NCBI GenBank assembly: GCA_024196135.1
Contig: JAMQCK010000002.1
Coordinates: 186,001-250,000, forward strand
DNA from: Pleurotus ostreatus/Saccharomyces cerevisiae fusant
Taxonomy: Eukaryota > Opisthokonta
Length of the DNA stretch: 64,000 nt
Reading direction: 5' to 3'
The notes under the pieces are model-generated. The model ran no database searches. It was not told the DNA's origin and worked only from the letters and a program-made list of their open reading frames with translations. Positions 36,602 to 46,161 of this stretch are shown in pieces. The position numbers were made by a program, and so were the translations under genes. Position 1 is the first letter of the stretch. Every line of letters begins with the position of its first letter.

Positions 36602-36934
36602 TCACGAGCGACGCAACTTGGACAATGCAATGAGCGCATTTACGGACGCGAGCTCATCGGCAGTCAGCGCTCGAGGGTCTGTAGAGAGCAGTTGAGGGCA
36701 TGTCTGGTATTGCTGGCGAGTGTGCGTTTGTGGCGTGCGTGGGGCTGCAGAATGGCCGTGGAACGAGTCTCGTTGGGACGCTGGTGCAGTCTTCGAATGC
36801 TGTTGCGCTGGTGCAGCCTTCGGGTGATGAGGCGCAGGAACGGTTACCTTCGCCGCTGCCCGGGGATTGCAGCACGGCTGGTTGTAGCAGTTCGTGCGCG
36901 TCATGTAGCCCGTGGAATGATGGCGGCAAGTCAT
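36602..36934 (-). CDS. Small protein, tentative member of the MARTN set
   Basis: The frame starts at 36934 (MTCRHHSTGYM); the second ATG at 36904 opens MTRTNCYNQP, echoing the MARTN start of the genes at 3025 and 12791. The body is His/Gln/Ala/Pro-rich and probably disordered. It ends RALTADELASVNALIALSKL, close in pattern to LTSKELYAIQFLTRAK of member 1. Two stops follow, after which the same frame reads VVKLGVLQPWMG, which resembles the missing strand half (PMVFIQPRPG). So either the protein is truncated by a nonsense change, or a short intron removes the stops. A TATA element lies at 37081-37086 on this strand. Confidence 0.42.
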   Translation of the reverse strand: MTCRHHSTGYMTRTNCYNQPCCNPRAAAKVTVPAPHHPKAAPAQQHSKTAPASQRDSFHGHSAAPRTPQTHTRQQYQTCPQLLSTDPRALTADELASVNALIALSKLRRS

Positions 36935-37080
36935 GGTTTGTGGCAAGGGGCAGCGGCCGTTGACTGGATGAAAGGTGGTTTATGGAGGCGACCTAGCAGA
37001 CGGCGTGACGGCGCTGGAAGGTAGGCCAGTGAGCTTTGCAAAGGTAAGTTGCGCTGAGAACCCCGAGCTGCAGCCCCACG

Positions 37081-37086
37081 CTTATA
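37081..37086 (-). promoter_or_regulatory. TATA box of the small gene at 36934
   Basis: On the minus strand this reads GATATAAG, about 150 bp upstream of the ATG at 36934. Confidence 0.4.
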
Positions 37087-37575
37087 TCTGGCGCCATGGC
37101 CATTGATTAGTCAGCGACTGGCCAAAGAAGCATACGATAGCAGGTGTGAAAGAAGACGCCGGCGGTGGTCTTGCTATGTCGCCGCAGCATCGCTATCCGC
37201 AAAAGGCAAGTATCGGCTCTTTCACGCGCCTCGTGGTCAACAGAGGACGCCTCGAGGAGATCGGATGATAGCCTCAAGGCGAATATCGTGAATGCTTCAA
37301 AGGGGTGAATGGGCCGTCGAGGGTAGACATAGTCACGTATGACTACAAGGGTGGGTGGGTGCGAACAACGCAGGGTAAACTCACCACTTGCGCACAGCCG
37401 ACCTCCTCAAATGCAGTTCAAGCAATCTCTCACTTTCGTGATCAGGATTCTGAATGGATTGTTAGATGTACGACTTGCTACATCGTAACTGGATCACCAA
37501 CCTGAACTACTTTGACGAGGACATGGTCGCAGCAGTAGAAATCATGGTACGCAGGTATACGGGATCATACTAGCT
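37087..37575. other. Intergenic region, nothing seen
   Basis: Only short frames. It lies beyond the TATA element of the small gene and before the 3' end of SEN34. Confidence 0.45.
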
Positions 37576-38634
37576 TCAACCAAAGCCTGCCCACTCGATA
37601 GAGAGATACGAGACTGTCCGCTTTTCATCGTCCCAACTGCATAGTAGATGCGCCTTCTTCGTCGCCGTACCCAGACGCCCATGTGCCACAATCTCCATCG
37701 GACGCATTGGCGCATCTGGTGATTCGATAACCGTCGCAGCGAAGTGCGAGTGGTAGCGTAGAGGATCGCCTGTCCAAACATCAGCAAGACGCGCCAAGGT
37801 ATTACTTGAAGAGGACTCACCTGGATAGACGAGGTAATCCGCACCAAAGCGGATACCAATGCCCATGAAGTAGCTCTGCTCCCACAGATCGCGGAAGACG
37901 CCGTACTGTGCGCGATCCCGCAACGTCTCTGGGTACGTCCATAGCTCCGCTTCTCGTGCGGCCTCAAGCGTCGAGTAGGTCTTACTATCCGGCTCATACC
38001 ATGGCAATCCTGACGACGAAGCCGGAAGAGAGATCGTGAATATAGACGCTTGTGAGGGTTGTGCAGGAGGTGCCGTCGGTTCTTCTGGTGGAGGGACGAA
38101 GACCGCGGTGTCCTCGGACTGTTGCGCCTTCGCTGCGCGCTTTGCCTCGCGCTCCTTGCGTTTGCGGATGGCTTCTTCGGACATGGACTTGTCTGCGACG
38201 TTAGTCTGACGATTTCGCGAGAGCTCTTCGGCGGCTGCGAGTTGGGATTCGATGTCTGCGGTTTGCGCGTCTGCCCATCGCGCTGCCTCTTCGGGGGAAG
38301 GAAATCGGTGTGCGAGGGCGTCGTCGACGAGTACAGCGAGGCCTGAGGAGGGTTAGCTATGCATAAATGACTGAGGAAACCTGCTCACCCTTCTCAATTA
38401 GTAGTGTCACCTCCTGGGGCATAAGGACGAGGGGGACGCCGAGGAATGCATTTTGTTGGGCAAGTCGGGGAAGAGTGCCGGTGAGTAGCCCGCATATACG
38501 GTGGTGTGAGCGTACGGTCGCTATATCTGTCCTTGAGAGCGTTGAGAGATAGGCATTCACAGACGGCTGAGCTCACCGTCGACATCCCAAATAAACGCCC
38601 GCCGGTTCGAGATACTGATTCGGACAGGCGCCAT
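37576..38634 (-). CDS. SEN34: tRNA-splicing endonuclease subunit SEN34
   Basis: SEN34 cleaves the 3' splice site of intron-containing pre-tRNAs within the SEN complex. The start at 38634 (MAPVRISISNRRAFIWDVDD) joins through introns to RSHHRICGLLTGTLPRLAQQN and GVPLVLMPQEVTLLIEKG, the usual N-terminal domain. A Lys/Arg-rich linker (EEAIRKRKEREAKRAAKAQQ) leads to the catalytic domain: YGVFRDLWEQSYFMGIGIRFG, DYLVYPGDPLRYHSHF and TKKAHLLCSW. The catalytic Tyr (DYLVYPG), His (YHSHF) and Lys (TKKAHL) are present. An intron interrupts YPG/DPLRY in phase 1. The length of about 300 residues is normal. Confidence 0.92.
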
Positions 38635-38677
38635 CAGTGCTCGAGACAAGCGATCGGAGCTGATTCCGGCCACGATC
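38635..38677. promoter_or_regulatory. 43-bp divergent intergenic, SEN34 / hypothetical gene
   Basis: Only 43 bp separate the two start codons. Either the 5' UTRs overlap, or transcription starts inside the neighbouring gene on at least one side. Confidence 0.5.
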
Positions 38678-39163
38678 ATGGCGTCCTCGCCGTCGCCCCC
38701 GTCGGCCGCGCACCCGCTCATCGTCTACCAGCGCGCGCTCGACTCCCACGTCCGCCGCACCGAGCACTGGGGCCTCGCCGTCCTCTTCTCCCGCACCGAC
38801 GCGCGCATCTTCGAGATCGTCGGCAACATGGACTCCTTCGGCTACGTCCCCCGCGCCGCGCGCAAGTACGCGTCCGACCCCGCCTGGCGCGGCGGCCTCT
38901 ACATCGCCCACGTCGCCCCCGCCGACATCGATGCACTCGATGCCCGCCTGCGCGCGCTGCCCATCGTGAAGAACGACCCGGACTTCGACTGCCAGACCTG
39001 GGTCCTCGGCGCGCTGCGCATCCTCAAGCAGGACGGTGTCATCTCGACTGAGATCGACGTGCGCGAGCCCATCGTCCGCGCGGAGCTCGAGCTGGAGAAG
39101 GAGCGCTGGGAGGCCGCCGACGACACCGTCGATGAGCGCCTCTTCCCCCACGCCGCCCGATGA
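38678..39163 (+). CDS. Conserved fungal hypothetical protein
   Basis: An intronless 161-residue protein. The first half reads HPLIVYQRALDSHVRRTEHW then LAVLFSRTDARIFEIVGNMD, suggesting a mixed alpha/beta fold with a ligand- or membrane-independent, cytosolic character. A later block, DFDCQTWVLGALRILKQDGVI, resembles the N-C-Q-x-W-V-L helix of small fungal proteins that have no assigned function. The C terminus is charged (ELELEKERWEAADDTVDE). No signal peptide or membrane span is visible. GC-rich third positions and a clean start after the SEN34 divergent gap support a real gene. I do not know a function. Confidence 0.7.
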   Translation: MASSPSPPSAAHPLIVYQRALDSHVRRTEHWGLAVLFSRTDARIFEIVGNMDSFGYVPRAARKYASDPAWRGGLYIAHVAPADIDALDARLRALPIVKNDPDFDCQTWVLGALRILKQDGVISTEIDVREPIVRAELELEKERWEAADDTVDERLFPHAAR

Positions 39164-39443
39164 TCTCCCGGCGCCACTGCACATCGGATCTACACAGGGC
39201 TTTGGGACAGAGGGCTATCGCTATGGATTTTTGCTTGACGGACACTGGTACTTATATGTTGCATTATATTCGCTAATTGTACGACCTATAGCATCGATGG
39301 TATACCTGCAATATGGACATCCCCCGCGGATCCCCCTGCTAACACGGCTAGCACACATCATCTCACACACTGCTGCAGATCCAGGCCTGATCGATGTCCT
39401 AATCCAAAGTACCAAGGTATCAGAAGAAAGTGCTGCCAGCGAC

Positions 39444-41336
39444 CTAATCAGCCTTCCTCCTCCCCAGCTGCACCCTACTAGTCGCCGCCCGAGCTCCGAA
39501 TCCCCTCCCCACTCCCGGTATCGCACTCGGCGCACCCACCTCCCCTTGCTCCAGCGTCTCCGTCTCCCCCTCGCTCATCCCTCGCTTATGCCCCTTCGCC
39601 TTCCCTCCCCCGCCCACACTCACGACCCGCACGACCCAGTCGTTCAACCACATCACCGGCGCAAACACCCTCAAACGAATCGGCACGAAAGGCGACGGAT
39701 GTCGTGCCTCTGCGGCGGGATTATACGGGTCTGCCGGCGCTGGCCGCGCGTGCATCGCCATAATGATATACTGGGGCAAATTAAGGAAGTTGAAGTCAGG
39801 GATCACGACTTGCTCACCATGGGGAACACCAGCGCAAAGATTGCACCATTGGCGAGGCCCGTACCGCATGTGCAGAGCAGCGACGCAGGGAGACCTTCAT
39901 TAGGCAAACAGCGTCAGCTGAAGCACGCTTTAAATAGCCTGGGACGCACCGAACGCGAAGAAATACGCCCATCGCTCCTCAAGATACCTTACCCGCCTCG
40001 CAAGTCCCATGTTCCTCGCTATCCACACGAACCTACGCGCCCCGTCAGCGCGCCCTCCACCCCACACCACCACGCACGCACTCGAAGCAGTAGTACCTGC
40101 ATAACAAAGAATATATCAGCTACCAACTCTTCGGAAGAAAGAACGACCATTCACTCACGCATCCACCCAACACAAGAACGCCAACTCCAACGGGCGTCCC
40201 ACCCTCGGTACCATCCCCAGCGCAAGCGAGAGTGCGACGGAGGTCAGTACCATCACGCCTCGATATGCGCTAGTTGCAATGGCTCGAAGCATGCCTGCGT
40301 ACGTCTGCTGCTGCGCGGACGCTGCGGCGCGCGAGCCGTGCTGCAGCGCGAAGGTGCGCTTGGCGATGAGGGTACACCAGGTGCTCTGAAAGAAGGTGTC
40401 ATTTTTATCTCCACGTATTCACCAATAATTCGCGAATGTAATTCCTTCAATCGGGAAGGTCCTGCTCACATTCAAATAAAACGACACCCCCACCACCGGC
40501 AACAACCATAACGCCTGATAGAACCACCCGACATTTCTATGCACCCATCGCGTCTGGCCGTGCAGGAGGGGCGCCAGCAGGAGGTCGAAGCCGTAGATGG
40601 AGGCGAGCGACAGGGAGTTGAGGAGGAGGGACTTGACGATGTTCGCGCGGACTTCTTGGTCGCTGGAGAAGGAGGGTGGGGAAGGGGAAGGGGAAGAGGC
40701 GGTGGAGAGGGATGGAGGGAGGCAAATATATCATGTATGCACAGAAAATCATGAATGAAAGTAATCAATCCCTCCATCCCATCTACCCAATCACCCACCC
40801 ACTCACCTCATAACCGTCCCATACACCAAATCCCACCTGAACGCATCCCTCAGTCCATGCCACGCCCATCGCAGCTGTAACAGCACCGTATCCTGTAGAG
40901 AGAGGAACTTGGGGTATGACGCACGCGCGGAGGTATAGCTGGGGGACGCGGGGAAGCCGGATTGACCTTGACCGGAAAAGCCGGGTTGGCCTTGACCAGA
41001 AAATCCAGGCTGTGAGAAGCTGGGTGAGGCGGGGAAGCCAGGCTGACCATGAAAGTCGGAGAAGCTGGGTGAGGAGGGGAATCCGGCCGAGGGGGACGCA
41101 GGGAAACCAGAACCAGGAAGCGGTGATGAGGGGAAACCGGGCGATGGAGGATATGCGCCGGCTTGCGAGCTTGCGTAGCCAGGCGACGCAGTGGAGGGCC
41201 CAACACCGGCGGAAGAGGGCCCAACGCCGGCGGAAGAGTGACCCACACCGGGCGACGAGGCACCACCAACCGAAGGCGACGAAGGCGCATACGATGGGTA
41301 CGCCCTGGGAGATCGTGGAGGCCGACGTTGCGACAT
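39444..41336 (-). CDS. EI24 (etoposide-induced 2.4) family membrane protein
   Basis: A multi-span ER membrane protein of the EI24 family. The start at 41336 (MSQRRPPRSPRAYPSYAPSS) opens a Ser/Pro/Gly-rich region with repeats such as GFPASPSFS and SSAGVGP. Then comes RWAWHGLRDAFRWDLV, and, across an intron with a T/C-rich end, SDQEVRANIVKSLLLNSLS and IYGFDLLLAPLLHGQTRWV. The family core follows: STWCTLIAKRTFALQHGSRA, ELAFLCWVDAYYCFEFVWIA, RRVRYLEERWAYFFAFGLPA and LANGAIFALVFPMYIIMAMH. Several introns interrupt the core. The C terminus is Pro/Ala-rich and ends at 39444. Yeast relatives (Lds1, Rrt8) act in spore wall lipid droplets; mammalian EI24 in autophagy. The role here is not known. Confidence 0.87.
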
Positions 41337-42085
41337 GGTTGGGATCTCGAGGTCGTCGGTGAATCCCTCAGCGGGTAAGCGTCGACACTGGATCCGTATG
41401 CGTCGACACTGGGGGACCGGTAGGAGACGAAGCAAGAGGTGCTGGCAAGCGCGTCACCAACGCGAGGCGCGACGGGCGATCGCGCCACCACGCCACAAAT
41501 AACGCGTGCGGCACGTGTGATCACGCAGGCTCATGTTCAACTTTCGCTCGACCTATGCAGATCTGTCTTCTCGCCTTCTTCTGCCTCTCTTATTGCACTC
41601 CCCATCCTTCTTGGTCCCGCTATGTACCATCTCAATCATTTTCGTTCACATACTTGCCCATAATGTGGACGGTCCACACCTTCTTCCCCTCGTCCCACCT
41701 TGCTTACTACCCAAATCACACATCACACTTTACTATCCGCTTTATCGCATCATATAAACATAAATTAAACTACAGTGCATCACTACTACGCATCCCACAT
41801 ACACATACTCTATATAGTCTGCGATGCGCTACAATCGGGGCGATACTAGTCTACCAGGGCAGACAGGTGATACATACAAGAACGAGAAATAGAGGCACAT
41901 ATCGAAAATAGGACGCGAGGAGACGGAGAGAGGCACGTATGGTATGGAGTACTCAACGCGAGCACAGGGGGTGCGTAGTAGGAGGCACAGGGGAGAGGAT
42001 AGACACAAGAGGGAGGACGAGACGAGAAAGTGTACACCGCCATAAAGGCGTAGGGCAAGAAACACAAAAGACTGGAAACAATCGC
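41337..42085. other. Intergenic region, AT-richer
   Basis: Lies between two minus-strand genes. Base composition is AT-richer than elsewhere (for example CATATAAACATAAATTAAAC near 41751). It probably holds the EI24 promoter and the 3' UTR of histone H1 copy 1. Confidence 0.45.
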
Positions 42086-43409
42086 CTACTTCTTCGGCGC
42101 CTGGGTGGATAGTGAGTATTCCCGCTCATGCGCCACGGTGCTGAATGTCCTTACCGTCGTCTTGCGCCCGGACGATGTGCGCGCCGTCTTAGCGGGCTTC
42201 TCCTTGTCAGCGGCCTTCTTTGCCGGCGCAGCTTTCTTCGTCACGGTCGCCTTCTTCGCGGCCGTCTTCGCCTTCGTCGCTGGCGTCGTGCCAGTGGCAG
42301 CCTGAATATTAGTCAGTCACTTTCGCCTCTCCCTGGTCACTTATGGTACGGACCTTCTTCGCAGGCGCCCGCTTCGACGCCGCTGTAGGCTTCTTGGTCG
42401 TCGCCGCCGCGCTCTTCTTCGCTGGAGTCGCTGCCTTCTTCTTGGCCGGCTCTGCAGCCTTCGCCTTGCTTGTCGACGCCTTGGCCTTAGCGGGCGCCTT
42501 CGCGTTGGCCGCCGTGGGCTTCTTGACGGTCCCAGCCGCCTTGGTAGTCCGCGCGGTGCTCTTCGCGGTAGTCGCCTTGGTCGTGGTAGCCTTCTTGGTG
42601 GCCGTCTTCGCAGGGGCAGCAGCCTTAGCCTTCGAGGGAGCAGCCTTAGCCTTGGACGCCGGCGCCTTCGCAGCAGCGGACTTGGGCTTCGCCGCGGGCT
42701 TGTTCTGTACCAGGATCAGAGCGGCACAATGACATGCACTGGGGTGACATACCTCCTTGGAGGCAGCGTCGGCGGGACGGTTCTTGGGCGGGAGCTTGAC
42801 GCGGCCAGAGGGCCCTGCAAAAGGGCGAGCTCAGTCAGCAGATGGGAGGCTGCAGCGCTTCCGCTACGCACCCTTGGGAAGGACGAAGTGGCCTTTCTCA
42901 GCGCCGTACGCTATCGCCCGGGCGAGCTGCGTGTTCTGCGCGGGGCCGATGGTGAGCTTGTACTTCTCCTCGACATATCTGAGCCGCAGAACGGCACGTT
43001 AGCGTACAAGGCGGGAACACAGGGCAAAGGGTACGCACTTCTTGATCTGCGGACGCGAGACACCGTGGCGGGCGTCCTCAGTGTTGTCGACGATGCACTC
43101 CTGCACGGAGCATCAGTACACGCTCAGGAGGAGGAACGCGTAAGGCGGAAGAGGCGGGAGGGGAAGGGGGGATGACCAGAGGTCGCGATGGCAGATGCAT
43201 TCCCTCGACGGCGATGACGAAAGAGACGCGGAGTCGCCAGCGCAACGGCGAAGGGGACGCCTAGCAAGCTTGCAAGAGGGCAGACAGACGCGTACCTTGA
43301 TCATCTCAGCCCAAGGGGGGTGGGTGGATTTGGCAGCAGTCTTGCCGGCAGCGGGAGCCGCCTTGCTCGACGCCTTCGCGGTGGTGGACTTCTTGGCGGC
43401 GGGGGCCAT
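42086..43409 (-). CDS. Linker histone H1, copy 1
   Basis: H1 binds linker DNA at the nucleosome dyad and compacts chromatin. A short N terminus (MAPAAKKSTTAKASSKAAPA) precedes the globular winged-helix domain: HPPWAEMIKECIVDNTEDAR, GVSRPQIKKYVEEKYKL and GAEKGHFVLPKGPSGRVKL. The tail is almost entirely Ala, Lys, Pro and Thr (for example KAAPSKAKAAAPAKTATKK). Introns follow MIK, IKK, the PKG codon and ASKE, and a last one precedes a short APKK end at 42086. The first two and the ASKE intron recur at the same places in the H1 genes at 50780 and 55236. Confidence 0.93.
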
Positions 43410-44038
43410 TGTGTTGTTGGTATGCTAGCTTGGTGACGGGAGGTTCCTTGGAGAAGAGGAGGAGGCGGGGTGAAGCGCGAGAGGGATCGCTTGTATGGGG
43501 ATGTGGTGGGAGGAGACAAGAACGAATTGAAACTCCGAGAGGGGAGTAAACGAACTCAAGCCCGTGCACGTGATGACTTCAGTGAGGCAGTGGGCTGAAT
43601 TGCGTCCATTTCCCGCGCATATACGCGCTTCTGAGCAGACATTGAGGCAGAGAAGGGTCTTCACATGGTACCGGAGTAGTTTCCGGCGAGAGGGGAATGG
43701 CGAGACGCCCACAAGTCGCCCATCTTCAGCTCCGATAAGCCTCGATGTGGTGACACAATAGGAATCGCAATAGGAATGAAAGGCGCGCTCGCCACAAAAT
43801 TCGCCCTGAGAAGGAAGTTCCCCGTGCAATCCCCCACCCCGCTGACCGCGTACCGACCGTCCCCTCCTCGTCCTCGGTCTGCGCGCCACCGTGATCAACT
43901 AGCACGCCCCTAAACGCGTCCCTTGTTTACGCGCTGTTGACGCGAATGATCGGATCTCCCGGCGACCAAGCAGCGCACGTGTTTCGATCTGTCCTTCTCG
44001 AAGTTCGCCCCGCTCCGGCCCGCCTGTACCTCTCCTTC
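43410..44038. promoter_or_regulatory. Divergent region, H1 copy 1 / Mzm1-RF fusion gene
   Basis: 629 bp between divergent starts. No TATA box is clear. No gene is seen. Confidence 0.4.
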
Positions 44039-45209
44039 ATGACGATTTCTGCGGAATTGCGGACAGCGGCGCGCGCGGCGTACCGCGACCTCTGGCGTGC
44101 GTCGTCGAGGACGTTTGCTGGTGCGTGCCCGTGTCTCTTCTTCGGTTGTCCGCGTCTGACCTACGTCCCCAGGTGACGCACCGGTCCTGCAAGGCAAGCT
44201 CATTGTAACGATTCCCCACATATCCACTCATGTCTCCCAGCCTTCCGTGCCAAGATGCGCGACGACGCAACGAAGGCCCTCGCAGTCCCCGTACCCGGCG
44301 CCTTCGAAGAACACGTTAAGCTGACCCGCGACCTCGCCGTCTTCCTGCGCCGCAACATCATCCAGGGCCAGCAAACCGGCGAGAACTCCTGGCGTGCGTC
44401 TATCCCTCCCTCCTCTTATCTTCCTTCCTTACACATACCCTCCATAGGCCTCCGCGTCACCGAAGACACCGAACTCGGCGACAACGACTCCGTCAAGCAG
44501 CCCAAGGACGCCATCCCGATGAACAACCGCCGTGCTCGCAAGCAGGAGAAGCAGCAAGCCGCTGGGTAATTACCCCTTTCCTCCCTCTTTACCACCCTAC
44601 ACCGCAACTGACTGCATAGCGCCTCAGCTCCTGCGGCTGCAGCCAGTGACCCCCATCCCACCTCCAATCCCCCCATGTACTTCTCCCAGCTCAAGCGCGC
44701 CGTCAACGGCCGGAAGGTGCCCGAGCTACGGGAGGAGGATCTGGAGGAGGCCTTCGTGCGCGGTAGTGGTCCCGTACGTGGTTGTTGTTGTGGTGGAGGA
44801 AGGAGGAGTGGTGAGCTGAAAGGTTTTATAGGGCGGCCAAGCTATCAACAAAACCGCAAACAACGTCCAACTCGTCCACAAGCCAACCGGCATCCGCGTC
44901 GTCTGCCAGGAGACCCGCTCACTCGAACAGAATCGCAAGCGTGCTAGGAAGATCATGATTGCGAAGGTGCGTTTTTTGCCATCCCTCGTCACGTACCTTC
45001 TACCTGCCCTTCCTCTTCGCTCTCCTGCCTTACGTATTTGCTTCGCCAACACTGCGACTGACCCACACTCGTAGCTGGACCAACTATACAACCCTGGTAT
45101 CTCGAAGGAGGATCTGCAACGAGCCAAGATGCGCGAGCGCGAGCGTCGCCGGCGCAAGAAGGCCAAGAAGAGGGCAAAGGAGCGCGCAGGCGACGCAGAT
45201 GACGACTAG
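44039..45209 (+). CDS. Mzm1 (LYR) - ribosome-rescue factor (MTRFR-like) fusion
   Basis: The N-terminal half resembles Mzm1, the matrix chaperone that delivers the Rieske protein to complex [23 protein letters not shown] (LYR-type motif, YRDLWR), [26 protein letters not shown] and [18 protein letters not shown]. After a Lys/Arg-rich linker ([15 protein letters not shown]) the same frame continues, across an in-phase intron (GTAATT...ATAG near 44569-44622), into [20 protein letters not shown] and a class I release-factor domain: [35 protein letters not shown] and [15 protein letters not shown], with a basic end. GGQ is split by an intron. A 21-nt exon (44173-44193) is bounded by a GC-AG intron. 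Both parts are mitochondrial. That they form one protein is read from the unbroken frame; two adjacent genes cannot be fully excluded. Confidence 0.82.
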
Positions 45210-46161
45210 ACCTGTACCTTCACCCGTCTCTTTAATGCAACCACGTCTCGCTCCATTGTGCTGTTGCACTCGATCTTGAGCGCCGACTTGCTCGCCTGCC
45301 TCGATTTCTTCTCGACGGTTTCGTTAGCTTTGCTTCAGGTCTTAGACTGTCCATCCTGCGTATTCCCTCAATCACTCCCGAAATGTGCGGCAACTCCTCA
45401 GTATTTATACAGCGACAGTAACCTAAGTATCTTGAGTGGTGGGGCAGCGTCCTCGTCGGCACAAGTCAGGAAATAACAATACACAAAGTATAGACGGGAG
45501 AAGAGATTCGTCGGCGTCGCTCTCGGGCTGAACGTCGCCCAAGGCGGACCAAAGGTAATACGGCGAAAGAACATGCATAAGTATGCGTCGGCGTCGCCCA
45601 GCACCGTGCGTCGGCGTTGCCCAGCACCATGCGTCGGCGTCCGCCAGCACGATGTGTCGGCATCACCTACCACGGGGAAGAAGATCGAAGGTAAGCTAAG
45701 CATACGCGCGCCATAATGTACTGGATTGAGGGACCTATATCGTATAACTAGAGGATCAGAAAAAACACTTGGGTATGTGGGGTTTATAAGTATATCGTAA
45801 CAGAAGGGGGAGGAACCATGGGTCGAGGAATCCATGACCGGCCGACAAGTAGGACAGCGCGCCCGCAGCAAGAAGGCCCGCGCGCAAGAACTAGGGGGGA
45901 GGAGGTTATGAAGTGGGGGCCACAACAAGTAGTGGTGGGGCCACGGCACAGGAAGGGGCCACAACAGGAAGAGAGGCATCAGGCATCAGAAAAAGAAAAG
46001 ACATGATACAGCTTCTATAATTTCGAGTCGATCGAGGAACGAGGGGTGGGCGTCGTGCGTCTCAGTATGCAAAAAATGGGGTTAAGGACGACTAGGATTT
46101 GGTGGTCATAAAGTACGGAGAGGGGATATTAAGGAGCGTGCAGTGGGCATCATGAAGTCCA
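45210..46161. other. Convergent intergenic region with a 23-bp tandem repeat
   Basis: The Mzm1-RF gene and the minus-strand regulator at 46162 converge here. Apart from the tandem repeat at 45585-45676, only unrecognised frames occur. Confidence 0.5.
45585..45676. repeat. 23-bp tandem repeat, about four copies
   Basis: Copies start at 45585, 45608, 45631 and 45654, each opening G(C/T)GTCGGC. Because 23 is not a multiple of 3, the repeat is unlikely to be coding. Confidence 0.8.

Noticed and set aside
38506..39051. 181-residue plus-strand Arg/Pro-rich frame
   Set aside because: A shifted shadow of the 38678-39163 gene.
42105..42732. Hydrophobic Ala/Phe/Val-rich plus-strand frames resembling membrane proteins
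   Set aside because: They are the antisense of Lys/Ala-rich H1 tail codons; the same artefact occurs at 51124-51381 and 55784-56365.
45585..45676. CRISPR-like array
   Set aside because: The copies are directly adjacent with no spacers and are imperfect; this is a minisatellite in a eukaryotic genome.
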